From assembly GCA_964543855.1 (NCBI GenBank), contig CAZJAD010000027.1, positions 1 to 24,143 of the forward strand: a stretch of 24,143 bases of DNA, read 5' to 3'. This document shows, piece after piece, positions 6,449 to 13,704 of this stretch (within the stretch, counting starts at the first letter, position 1; each line of letters opens with the position of its first letter). The notes under the pieces were generated by a model, which ran no database searches, was not told the origin of the DNA, and saw nothing but the letters and a program-made list of their open reading frames with translations. The DNA is from CAZJAD01 sp964543855. GTDB taxonomy: Bacteria; Electryoneota; RPQS01; DYHQ01. The position numbers were made by a program, and so were the translations under genes.

Positions 6449-7240
6449 CTACCATATGCCTTCGACGCGGCCGCCATCGACCAGGATAATCTGACCGGTG
6501 ATGTAGGACGCGGCGTCCGAGAGCAGAAAGGCTGCGACGGAGGCGAATTCGCGCACATCACCCAGTCGTTTCATCGGAATCTCTTCTTCGGAAGCGCGGC
6601 GGACTTCGGCGACAGATTGACCCGTGCGTGCTGCAAAGGCCTCGTCGAGCTCCTGGGTTCGCGCGGTCAGGACTCTTCCCGGTGCAATCACATTGACGCG
6701 GACGTTCTTGGCCGCGACCTCCTGCGAGAGTGTTTTGCAGAAGCCGACAATTGCCGGTCTGAGCGCGTTTGAGATCACTAAATTCTGGATTGGCTGTTTG
6801 ACCGTGGACGAAGTAAGGGCGAGAATTGCGCCGCCGCGACGCTTTGCCATGTGCGGCACGCTCAGACGGCACAAGCGCACGACGCCCATGAAGACGGTTT
6901 CGAAGCTGCGTTGCCACTGAGCATCCGTGATTTCCAGACTCGGTCCTGCGGGCGGACCGCCGCAGTTCGTGAACAGCAAGTCCAGACCGCCGAATTTCTT
7001 CACCGTGGCCGAAACCAGGTCTTCGATATGCTGCGCATTTGCCAGGTCGCACACGCGTGTGTCAAAGGTTATCAAGCCCTCCTGCTTCAATGCTCCGGCG
7101 GCCTGCTCGAGATTCTCCGGATTGGAGCTGGAGAGCATGACCTGTGCGCCTTCACGGAGGAGATGCTGCGCGACTCCGAAGCCCAAGCCACGCGATGCAG
7201 CGGTCAGCAATGCGACTTTGTTTTCAAGATCAAGTTGCAA
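6449..7240 (-). CDS. Short-chain dehydrogenase/reductase, atypical active site
   Basis: This 263-residue Rossmann protein has the SDR order: cofactor loop TAASRGLG (13-20), NCGG (92-95), active-site region serines S144/S145, and the closing SDAASYITGQIILVDGG. It is annotated in many genomes as a 3-oxoacyl-ACP reductase-like SDR. The catalytic YxxxK, however, is replaced by S157-NAL-R161 (ISNALRPA). This substitution is known to me from a recurrent SDR subgroup, so it is probably not a sequencing error, but classical oxidoreduction by Tyr/Lys is not expected. It lies between the transthyretin-like gene (27 bases) and the 256-residue exported protein gene (4 bases), in one operon. The substrate cannot be told. 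Confidence 0.88.
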   Translation of the reverse strand: MQLDLENKVALLTAASRGLGFGVAQHLLREGAQVMLSSSNPENLEQAAGALKQEGLITFDTRVCDLANAQHIEDLVSATVKKFGGLDLLFTNCGGPPAGPSLEITDAQWQRSFETVFMGVVRLCRLSVPHMAKRRGGAILALTSSTVKQPIQNLVISNALRPAIVGFCKTLSQEVAAKNVRVNVIAPGRVLTARTQELDEAFAARTGQSVAEVRRASEEEIPMKRLGDVREFASVAAFLLSDAASYITGQIILVDGGRVEGIW

Positions 7241-7267
7241 AGAGAAGGTGGGTCTTTCGTGTTTCCT

Positions 7268-7750
7268 TTAGAAGACTGCTTTCGTCGTAATGTGAATATC
7301 CTGCTGAGTGACTTTGCCGGAATCGATTCGAATCAGACCTTGGAAGCCGTGACCGTCCCAGCCATTGAAGTACCAGCCTCCTTCGTCCTCGACGAAGATA
7401 CTGTAGGTGCCGACCTCGAGGGGCACGAGGAATTGGCCGCGCGAGTCGGTGCGTGTTTCGGCGACAAGCGGCGTGGAAATCGTGTCCTGGCGTGCTTCGA
7501 ACGAGCCCGCTTCCTTTGCGTTAAACGGATCGTGGATGCGAACGCGGCGGTCTGCTGCGGGAGTCTTTGATCCGCCAGGTGGCTCATTGACCATCGGCAT
7601 GAAGTTCCCCTCCCAGACTTCCACCGTTCCGGCGACACCCTGCTCCACGGCGAAGAACTGCGCGGAGTGTGGCGCTTCACGGCGTCCCATGGCCAGAACC
7701 GCTGCTCCGATTGCGAGAACAACAAGAATGAGAGGCGCGCAGCGTCTCAT
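7268..7750 (-). CDS. Exported transthyretin/carboxypeptidase regulatory-like protein
   Basis: This protein of 160 residues begins with a membrane segment or signal anchor (APLILVVLAIGAAVLAM). It continues with a single Ig-like regulatory domain: GVAGTVEVWEGNFMP, TRTDSRGQFLVPLEVGTYSIFVEDEGGWYFN and a final GKVTQQDIHITTKAVF. Such domains are common in exported proteins of this type of bacteria and have no enzymatic role. Translation is tightly tied to the gene before it: the stop TAG at 7752-7754 is one base from the ATG, and GGAGG sits within the upstream coding end. Function is unknown; a structural or binding role at the envelope is a guess. Confidence 0.8.
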   Translation of the reverse strand: MRRCAPLILVVLAIGAAVLAMGRREAPHSAQFFAVEQGVAGTVEVWEGNFMPMVNEPPGGSKTPAADRRVRIHDPFNAKEAGSFEARQDTISTPLVAETRTDSRGQFLVPLEVGTYSIFVEDEGGWYFNGWDGHGFQGLIRIDSGKVTQQDIHITTKAVF

Positions 7751-7751
7751 A

Positions 7752-8510
7752 CTACTCTTTGTCCTCCGGTTTTTCTTCGGATTTGCGCGTTGCGTCTTTC
7801 ATGTTCTGCTGCATCATCTGCTGCATCATCTGCTGCATGTCAGGCATGGGCATGGGCTCGCCTTTGATTTGGGAGACAGCGCCGGAGGCTCCGTGGTCGA
7901 CGAGTTCCATCAGATCTCGACCGCCGGCCATTTTCACAATGCCGAAGAGTGCAACTTTGTCGCTGAGATAGATGTCGCCAGTCTCCCCCTCATCGGTGGT
8001 CCCCTGGAGGTGGCGACAGGTAAATGTGCCGGCGGGGACCGTCACGGTTTGCGTACCGACATCTTTCACCTCTGGAAACCCCGTTTCCTCCTCGCCACCC
8101 GTTGTGCTCACATTCATCATCATGGGCGGCTGGTTTCCTGCCTGCATAATCATTTTTCGCACGGATTGCTCTTCGCCCGGCTCGCCCACGACAAGTGACT
8201 TGATGATCACTTTCATTTGGGATTCTTCTTTGACATCGGATTCCGGCATATCCGTTTCAACTTCGAGCCAAATGCCGTCCTGGTCGCCGACCTTTTCAGT
8301 CCCGACGCAAGCGATTTTCCAGGTCAAGGTCTCGGGCGCACCTTCCTCTTCACCTGTCTGAATGCGATAAGCCGCCCAGGCTCCGGGTTTGATGCTGGCG
8401 GCATCCCCGTAACGCTTCAGCAGGACTTCCCAGGAGCCGCCCTTCTCCGCGGCATTGACGAGCGGCGTTACGAGAAGAGCTATGAGTCCAATTAGAAGTG
8501 CTTTGCGCAT
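7752..8510 (-). CDS. Exported protein with Met/Gln-rich tail
   Basis: The start at 8510 is chosen because GGAGGGT lies just before it and a clean signal peptide follows (MRKALLIGLIALLVTPLVNA); an upstream ATG would add 16 charged residues. The mature part contains the VPAGTFTCRHLQG pattern seen in several exported proteins of unknown function. The last 35 residues are MPMPDMQQMMQQMMQQNM followed by a Lys/Glu tail. The Met/Gln part is encoded by a 12-base unit repeated about three times (around 7805-7838), so it may vary in length between strains. It is 44 bases from the recJ stop and one base from the next gene. No function is known. Confidence 0.78.
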   Translation of the reverse strand: MRKALLIGLIALLVTPLVNAAEKGGSWEVLLKRYGDAASIKPGAWAAYRIQTGEEEGAPETLTWKIACVGTEKVGDQDGIWLEVETDMPESDVKEESQMKVIIKSLVVGEPGEEQSVRKMIMQAGNQPPMMMNVSTTGGEEETGFPEVKDVGTQTVTVPAGTFTCRHLQGTTDEGETGDIYLSDKVALFGIVKMAGGRDLMELVDHGASGAVSQIKGEPMPMPDMQQMMQQMMQQNMKDATRKSEEKPEDKE

Positions 8511-8554
8511 GGTACCCTCCATAGATTGGATGACAGAGTCCTCCAGCTCCCTGT

Positions 8555-10249
8555 TCATTTGAGATCCCGAACGCGGAGCTGCACGAATCTGCGATTCAAG
8601 TACTCCGTCTCTTCAATGACATAGACCAATTGAAGTGTTCGCATTCCGTTGTCCACACGGTAGATGTAGTCTCCGAGATTGAATCCGATGGCGTCGAAGA
8701 CTTCGCCGCCTTGCTTGGCGCGGAATTTCAAGTGATTCGCTCCGACGATTCGTGGGCCACCGACGACTTCGAGATTTCGTGACATGAAATTGGGGCGATG
8801 ATTACTGGGGCCGAACGGGGCGAACCTCGCGAGCGCCGCAACGACCTCCGGCGTAATCTGGTCGAGGCTGATTTCGGCGTCAATCTTGATTTTGGGTTTG
8901 AGATCGGATTCGGGGATGAGTTCGCGGGCGATGGCGTCGAAACGCTCGCGGAACTCGGGGATGCGGCCCGCTTCGATAGTCAATCCGGCAGCATATTTGT
9001 GACCACCGAATTGCAGGAGGCAATCGCCGCAGCTCTTGAGGGCACTGAAGATGTCAAAACCGGCAATGGAGCGAGCCGACCCTTTGCCCACATTGTCCTC
9101 GATGCTAATCATCACGGTCGGGCGATAATAGCGTTCGATAAGGCGCGAGGCCACGATGCCGATGACTCCCGGGTGCCATCTCTCGTGGGCCAAGATGATG
9201 GAGCGTGTCTTATCGGGGTCGTAGGTGGGCTCGATTTCGGCAATCGCCTCCTGGAGCGTGGTGTTGTCAATCTCCTTGCGTCGCCGGTTCTCGCGCTCCA
9301 GGACTTGCGCAGTCTCCCGAGAGACGGCCTTATCACGCGTCACAAGCAGCCGGACCGCGCGAAGAGCATCTCCCAGTCGACCGACGGCGTTGATTCGTGG
9401 TGCGAGACCGAAGATGATGTGACCGACTTCGATTCTGCCCGGCTTCAGGCCGGCAATCTCGATGAGCGATTCGATGCCGACTTCCGGGCGGATATTGATC
9501 TTGTCGAGTCCCTCTTTGACGAAGACGCGGTTTTCGCCGACCAAGGGAACAATGTCGGCGGCGCTGCCCAGAGCGACCAGGTCGATGTACTTCTCGACAT
9601 ACTCCTGGTCGAGTTTCATCGCAGCCAGGATTCCCTGGGCCAATTTGTAGGCAACACCGACGCCGGCCAGATCCTTGAAGGGATAGGCGCAATCCGGGCG
9701 CTTTGGGTCCACAACCGCCGCGGCGTTGGGCAACTCGTCAGCAGGTTCGTGATGGTCGGAGATGATCAGGCTCAGGCCGAGTTGCTCGGCGAGTCGCGCC
9801 TCGCCCGGGGATGTGATCCCGCAATCTACGGAAAGGACCAAGCCGCCGCGAGCAGCCGCTTCGCGAATGCCCTGCGCCGACAGCCCGTAACCTTCGGTCT
9901 GTCGGTCCGGGATGTACGGATAGACGAGGCCTCCGAGGTCCCGGAAGAAAAGGTAGAGCATGGAGACGGAAGTAATACCGTCCACATCATAGTCGCCGTA
10001 GAGGGTGATTGGCTCTTTTTCGCGAAGCGCTCGCAGGATCCGGTCCACCGCCCGGTCCATGTCTTTCATCAGAAAGGGGTCGTGAAGGAGTGCCGTGGAA
10101 GGGTTGAAAAAGTTTTCGACGGCTTGCGCATCAGTCAGACCGCGATTGTAGAGGGCGCGGGCAACAATGGTGGGTACGCCGGTTTGGCGGCCTAACTCTT
10201 CAATCTGCTCGAGTGGAGCCTCCTCATGAAGTTCCCATTTTTGTTCCAT
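8555..10249 (-). CDS. recJ: Single-stranded-DNA-specific 5'-3' exonuclease RecJ
   Basis: This 564-residue protein matches RecJ in length and motif order: an N-terminal lead (RALYNRGLTDAQAVENFFNP), the DHH phosphoesterase motifs D86YDVD90G, SVDCG (D142) and ISDHHEP (D165-H166-H167), GLAPRINAVGR, and the DHHA1 motif GGHKYAAGLTI, followed by a C-terminal OB-type domain. It degrades single-stranded DNA 5' to 3' with Mn/Mg in mismatch and recombinational repair. It sits 41 bases after the acyl-CoA synthetase gene and before the exported-protein genes. The ATG at 10249 has only a weak upstream site, but no better start is available. Confidence 0.96.
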   Translation of the reverse strand: MEQKWELHEEAPLEQIEELGRQTGVPTIVARALYNRGLTDAQAVENFFNPSTALLHDPFLMKDMDRAVDRILRALREKEPITLYGDYDVDGITSVSMLYLFFRDLGGLVYPYIPDRQTEGYGLSAQGIREAAARGGLVLSVDCGITSPGEARLAEQLGLSLIISDHHEPADELPNAAAVVDPKRPDCAYPFKDLAGVGVAYKLAQGILAAMKLDQEYVEKYIDLVALGSAADIVPLVGENRVFVKEGLDKINIRPEVGIESLIEIAGLKPGRIEVGHIIFGLAPRINAVGRLGDALRAVRLLVTRDKAVSRETAQVLERENRRRKEIDNTTLQEAIAEIEPTYDPDKTRSIILAHERWHPGVIGIVASRLIERYYRPTVMISIEDNVGKGSARSIAGFDIFSALKSCGDCLLQFGGHKYAAGLTIEAGRIPEFRERFDAIARELIPESDLKPKIKIDAEISLDQITPEVVAALARFAPFGPSNHRPNFMSRNLEVVGGPRIVGANHLKFRAKQGGEVFDAIGFNLGDYIYRVDNGMRTLQLVYVIEETEYLNRRFVQLRVRDLK

Positions 10250-10290
10250 GGGTTGTCCAATCTATGTTTGTGATACATAAAAAGCACTCC

Positions 10291-12108
10291 TCAATGCTCC
10301 ACTGAGATGCGCGCATCGACCGCCATACAGCGTTCACGCTCTGGGAACGCCATAAAGGGATTGACATCCATCTCGCGAATCACAGGGAACTCGGTGACAA
10401 GCTGCGAGAGCCGCCCCAGTACCTCGACGACTGTCTCCATGTGAACGGACGGCTCACCCCGCACGCCCTCCAGGATGGGATAGCCGCGCAGGCTCTGCAA
10501 CATCTCCATGGCCCCCGCGTCCGATATCGGCACCATGTGGAAAGTGACATCCTTGAGAATTTCGACATGGATTCCGCCCATACCCGCCATAATAAGCGGT
10601 CCGAAGAGGGGATCGAAGGTGGAGCCGAGAACCATTTCCCGCCCTCCTTCGACCATGCGCTGGACGATGACACCCCAGTCNNNNNNNNNNNNNNNNNNNN
10701 NNNNNNNNNNNNNNNNNNNNNNNNNNNNNNNNNNNNNNNNNNNNNNNNNNNNNNNNNNNNNNNNNNNNNNNNNNNNNNNNTCGCGACCCATGAAGCAGCA
10801 GAGCACCGGTTTGCCAAGCTCGCGGCGTTCGGTGCAGACATCCGCGACCGCTCGCGCCACGAGTCGCGCATCAATCGTAATCGGCTGCACGAATGAAGCA
10901 ATCACCGCGTCAACGCCGTCATCTTCCAGAATAATATTCAGAACTTGCCGATAGCTCTCGTGGTCAGCGCTGGCAATCATGTCCAGGGGATTGGCAAGCG
11001 TCGCCTCCTCGACGAGATGCTTGGACAAGCGCTGGACGGTTTTTTCGGAAAAGTCCGCGACTTGCATTCTGTGCGCGGCCACGGCGTCCGCCGCCAGAAT
11101 CGCCGGCCCGCCGCCGTTGGAGATAATCGCGACGCGGTCACCCCGAGGAATCGGCTGATGACCAAACGCCTGCGCGTAGTCGAAAAGCTCTTCGACGGTG
11201 TCCACGCGCAAAACGCCCGCGGCATCGAAGAGAGCGTCGGCGGCCACATCCATTCCGGCCAGGCTCGCGGTGTGGCTCGTCGCCGCGCGCGCTCCGGCAG
11301 CCGAGCGGCCTGACTTCACTGCGATAATCGGTTTCTTCTTGACAGTTTCGCGAGCGAGACGAGAGAATCTGTATGGATCGCCGAAACTCTCGAGATAGAG
11401 CAGAATCAGCCGCGTGCGTTCATCATCGCGCCAGTATTCGAGGACATCGTCGACGGACACATCGGTCTTGTTGCCGAGAGAGACGAACGAGGAGAGTCCG
11501 AGGTTCATGTCGCGCGACTGTTCGAGAATCGCCGCGCCGAGCGCCCCGGATTGCGAGAGAAAACCGATGGAGCCCTCGAGCGGCAGCGTGCCTGCGAAGG
11601 TCGCGTCCATGCGCACATTCGGAGCTGTGTTAATGACTCCCATGCAATTGGGGCCAATCATGCGCATGCCGTACTGGCGAATCTGCGAGAAGATGTGATC
11701 TTCCAATTCTTTCCCGCGAGGGCCCGTCTCGGAGAATCCCGCCGTAATGAGGATAATCGCTTTGACTTCCTTGCGACCGCAGTCGTCGATGGCTTGCGCG
11801 ACAAGCTGTTTCGGCACACTAATGACCGCGAGCTCGACGCTGTCGGGGATTTCGAGGACGCTGCGGTAACACTTCATCGAATGAATTACGCGGGCATTCG
11901 GATTGACCGGGAAGACCATGCCGTTGAATTCGTACTCGATGAGGTTGTGCAGGATTTCGCGGCCGATGGTCATGCGCGTGCGGCCAGCACCGATGACCGC
12001 GATGGATCGCGGCTCGAAGACGGACTTGATACTCGCGCGCTCGATTTCTTTGGTTGGTGCGGTTTTTGTGGCGTCTTTTTTGTTCAAGGTTTTTGTATCG
12101 TTTTTCAT
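10291..12108 (-). CDS. ADP-forming acyl-CoA synthetase (CoA-binding plus ATP-grasp), interrupted by gap
   Basis: The N-terminal half has the CoA-binding fold (SIAVIGAG, then GFSETGPRGKELE, IGPNCMGVIN) and succinyl-CoA-ligase-like domains (GFLSQSGALGAAIL, VKSGRSAAGARAATSHTASLAG with the phosphohistidine-type SHT). The C-terminal piece has the end of an ATP-grasp domain (VQRMVEGGREMVLGSTFDPLFGPLIMAGMGG, REMDVNPFM). Fused enzymes of this type convert acyl-CoA, ADP and phosphate to acid, CoA and ATP, and are frequent in archaea and anaerobic bacteria. A 100-N gap (10681-10780) removes the start of the ATP-grasp domain. Family length of about 700 residues suggests that more than 100 bases are missing. 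Residues 1-30 are Lys/Thr-rich and possibly disordered. Acyl substrate unknown. Confidence 0.88.
   Translation of the reverse strand: MKNDTKTLNKKDATKTAPTKEIERASIKSVFEPRSIAVIGAGRTRMTIGREILHNLIEYEFNGMVFPVNPNARVIHSMKCYRSVLEIPDSVELAVISVPKQLVAQAIDDCGRKEVKAIILITAGFSETGPRGKELEDHIFSQIRQYGMRMIGPNCMGVINTAPNVRMDATFAGTLPLEGSIGFLSQSGALGAAILEQSRDMNLGLSSFVSLGNKTDVSVDDVLEYWRDDERTRLILLYLESFGDPYRFSRLARETVKKKPIIAVKSGRSAAGARAATSHTASLAGMDVAADALFDAAGVLRVDTVEELFDYAQAFGHQPIPRGDRVAIISNGGGPAILAADAVAAHRMQVADFSEKTVQRLSKHLVEEATLANPLDMIASADHESYRQVLNIILEDDGVDAVIASFVQPITIDARLVARAVADVCTERRELGKPVLCCFMGRXXXXXXXXXXXXXXXXXXXXXXXXXXXXXXXXXXDWGVIVQRMVEGGREMVLGSTFDPLFGPLIMAGMGGIHVEILKDVTFHMVPISDAGAMEMLQSLRGYPILEGVRGEPSVHMETVVEVLGRLSQLVTEFPVIREMDVNPFMAFPERERCMAVDARISVEH
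10681..10780. other. Assembly gap (100 N)
   Basis: A run of exactly 100 N inside the acyl-CoA synthetase gene. The round number is the usual placeholder for unknown length. The frame happens to stay open across it, which should not be taken as a measured distance. Confidence 0.98.
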
Positions 12109-12162
12109 TTTATCTATGTTCTGGCGGGCAGAGTCAGCCAGTAGGGAAATACTAATGCACTA

Positions 12163-12275
12163 GTGCCGTCGAACATGAGGTTTGCGCGTCGCGCCGCTAT
12201 TCCAGAGTCGCAATGGCGCCCTTGCCGGTCTGGAGACCGACAAGGGCAAGACAACCCTTTCTAGTTCGGCGCTAG
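12163..12275. repeat. Direct repeat flanking a low-GC gene, copy 1
   Basis: About 112 bases aligned end to end with 13090-13200 in the same orientation, roughly 75-80% identical by eye. Shared blocks include GTCGAACAT, TTCCAGAGT, GGTCTGGAGACCGACAAG and AACCCTTT. The core 12218-12247 is a hairpin with arms GCCCTTG/CAAGGGC and CGGTCT/AGACCG around GG with one internal mismatch. The 268-base spacer between the acyl-CoA synthetase start and the 219-residue protein gene contains otherwise no feature I can name. Confidence 0.75.
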
Positions 12276-12284
12276 TGCGCCGAA
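12265..12284. repeat. Hairpin with TTCGGCGC arms, second-type relative
   Basis: Perfect inverted repeat, arms TTCGGCGC and GCGCCGAA around TAGT, at the edge of direct-repeat copy 1. It has the same arm length, loop length and TCGGC core as the hairpins at 1731 and 5001. Confidence 0.6.
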
Positions 12285-12376
12285 TACTCTCGACAATGTT
12301 GCCCAAGCGGATTATGGCATTGAACAAACAAACTCGATCTTCGGATTCATGCTAGACTCGGACTGAATCTTGGTTG

Positions 12377-13036
12377 CTACTTGATTAGGTTCCACTTTGC
12401 TCCTTCAAAGCGATAGATCTTGTCATTCAACTTGAGTTCGGTTGACTCAAGGAAATGAATGCCATCGGTGTTTATCTCAAATCCTCCGCTACGATAAGAT
12501 TTGCCGCCTAGTTGCACCCATTCATCCCGATCGAACTGAATTCTGCTTCCAATGCCAATGAACTTGAGCCCTTCGGTTGGACTCGATAAGTGCCCTGCGT
12601 CGCCCAACGGAACAAATAACTTACCTGTCTGGTCTCTCGAGAGTTGTTCGTACGCTTTACCGTTTTTATGGACATATTCAGTCACATTGACTCCCCTGAT
12701 CCATACACCACTATAGGGATCGAGAGCACCATCGCTGTCGAAGTAGATTTCTCCGCCGGTTCGTGGTCCGATGCCGTCACTATTCATGCAATACTCCACC
12801 CGATCCATGTCACCGTTCAGAACATATACGTAGTTACCGGCCCCGCCCTGAAGGAGACAGCGGGTATTACAAGCTCGAAGAAGGAATTGAGACAAGACCA
12901 GCGAATCAGGCTGAGCAGTAAGTTGCACGATGGAGTCTGCTGGTGGTTTATTCAAGGCTTGACTCCATGAATTAGTAGCAACGCACATTATCGAGAGTGA
13001 AAGAATGCAAGCAAACAATTGTGTTGATCGTTTCAT
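12377..13036 (-). CDS. Exported protein of unknown function, low GC
   Basis: The start at 13036 is fixed by GAAGGAG at a normal distance and by the signal peptide that follows (QLFACILSLSIMCVATNSWSQA). The 219-residue product has a Cys-containing N-terminal region (LLRACNTRCLLQGG, VEYCMNSDGIGPRTGG) and repeated short beta-type segments with Gly turns (GVWIRGVNV, GKLFVPLGD, EWVQLGGKSYRSGGFEI, KLNDKIYRFEGAKW). I do not recognise the family. GC is near 45%, clearly below the neighbours, and the gene lies alone between two 110-base direct repeats, which suggests acquisition as a unit. Confidence 0.7.
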   Translation of the reverse strand: MKRSTQLFACILSLSIMCVATNSWSQALNKPPADSIVQLTAQPDSLVLSQFLLRACNTRCLLQGGAGNYVYVLNGDMDRVEYCMNSDGIGPRTGGEIYFDSDGALDPYSGVWIRGVNVTEYVHKNGKAYEQLSRDQTGKLFVPLGDAGHLSSPTEGLKFIGIGSRIQFDRDEWVQLGGKSYRSGGFEINTDGIHFLESTELKLNDKIYRFEGAKWNLIK

Positions 13037-13089
13037 TGTGCAACTCCTTCTAAGTGGCAGGATAATCTGAATCCCTCTAAGTTGGTCAA

Positions 13090-13200
13090 TTGCTGTCGAA
13101 CATAAGGTGTGTGTCTCTCCGCTGTTCCAGAGTGGTAATGGTGCCCTTGTTGGTCTGGAGACCGACAAGAGTGAGATAACCCTTTATAGTCTGGCACTAG
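13090..13200. repeat. Direct repeat flanking a low-GC gene, copy 2
   Basis: Partner of 12163-12275. It lies upstream of the 219-residue protein gene (minus strand), between that gene and the 3' end of rnpB. The hairpin core at 13143-13172 keeps GGTCT/AGACC and CTTG/CAAG pairing but has lost some outer pairs. Confidence 0.75.
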
Positions 13201-13242
13201 GCAATACGCTCCTGCATATTGCACCCTCATTGAGAAATTCTT

Positions 13243-13604
13243 CAGGAGTCCGCCGATAAGCCGAATTCTGTCGAGGACGGTCATCTATCTGGGATGCATG
13301 TCTCCATGCACCTCGTGCGGCCTACCCGCCGCCTCTTTTGCCCGCCGGGCCGACGGGACTGGCGGCTTACTTGGCCTTGCTCCGGGCGGGGTTTGCCGTG
13401 CCGTCGCTGTTACCAGCGACGCGGTGCGCTCTTACCGCACGCCTTTCACCCTTGCCTTCGAGCCGAAGCTCGAGTGGGCGGTTTGCTTTCTGTGGCACTT
13501 TCCGTCGCGTCACCGCGCCCAGCCGTTAGCTGGCGCCCTGCCCTGTGGAGTTCGGACTTTCCTCGGCGCACTCGAAAGCGCACCGCGACCGTCTGGCGGA
13601 CTCC
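13243..13604 (-). ncRNA. rnpB: RNase P RNA, bacterial type A
   Basis: The minus strand contains the conserved RNase P RNA blocks in order. GAGGAAAGTCCGAACTCC (near 13547-13564) is the 5' strand of P4 and its surroundings; GGGTGAAA with GTGCGGTAAGAGCGCACC is the P11-P12 region; ACAGAATTCGGCTTATCGG (13252-13270) is the 3' P4 strand. The ends pair as P1: GGAGTCCGCC at the 5' side and GGCGGACTCC at the 3' side. The length of about 360 bases fits type A. It is the catalytic RNA that matures tRNA 5' ends. Several spurious open frames on both strands of this stretch are artefacts of the RNA gene. Ends are set from P1 and may be off by a few bases. Confidence 0.96.
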
Positions 13605-13610
13605 AAGTGT

Positions 13611-13616
13611 ATTATA
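13611..13616 (-). promoter_or_regulatory. Probable -10 box of rnpB
   Basis: TATAAT on the minus strand, six bases before the predicted RNA 5' end. No TTGACA-like -35 is visible: that position is occupied by covarying hairpin copy 7 (13620-13645). Confidence 0.6.
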
Positions 13617-13619
13617 TTT

Positions 13620-13645
13620 CCGGGCGGGTGGCACACCCGCCACGG
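13620..13645. repeat. Covarying hairpin repeat, copy 7
   Basis: CCG, arm GGCGGGTG, loop GCA, arm CACCCGCC, bulged A, CGG. The stem is perfect apart from the bulge. It covers the -35 region of the rnpB promoter. Confidence 0.85.
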
Positions 13646-13669
13646 CGAGAATTCGATTCTGTCATCTTT

Positions 13670-13696
13670 CCGGGCGGGTCAGGCGACCCGCCTCGG
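13670..13696. repeat. Covarying hairpin repeat, copy 8
   Basis: CCG, arm GGCGGGTC, loop AGGC, arm GACCCGCC, bulged T, CGG. It differs from copy 7 at the arm base next to the loop, and its partner base changes with it. Confidence 0.85.
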
Positions 13697-13704
13697 AAAA
13701 TAGG

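Noticed and set aside
8798..10195. 465-codon open frame on the plus strand
   Set aside because: It is antisense to recJ, whose motifs are complete; composition is that of a shadow frame in GC-rich DNA.
10185..10274. 28-codon minus-strand frame with GAGGAG before its ATG, overlapping the recJ start
   Set aside because: It overlaps recJ in another frame and has no features; a leader peptide is possible but not supported.
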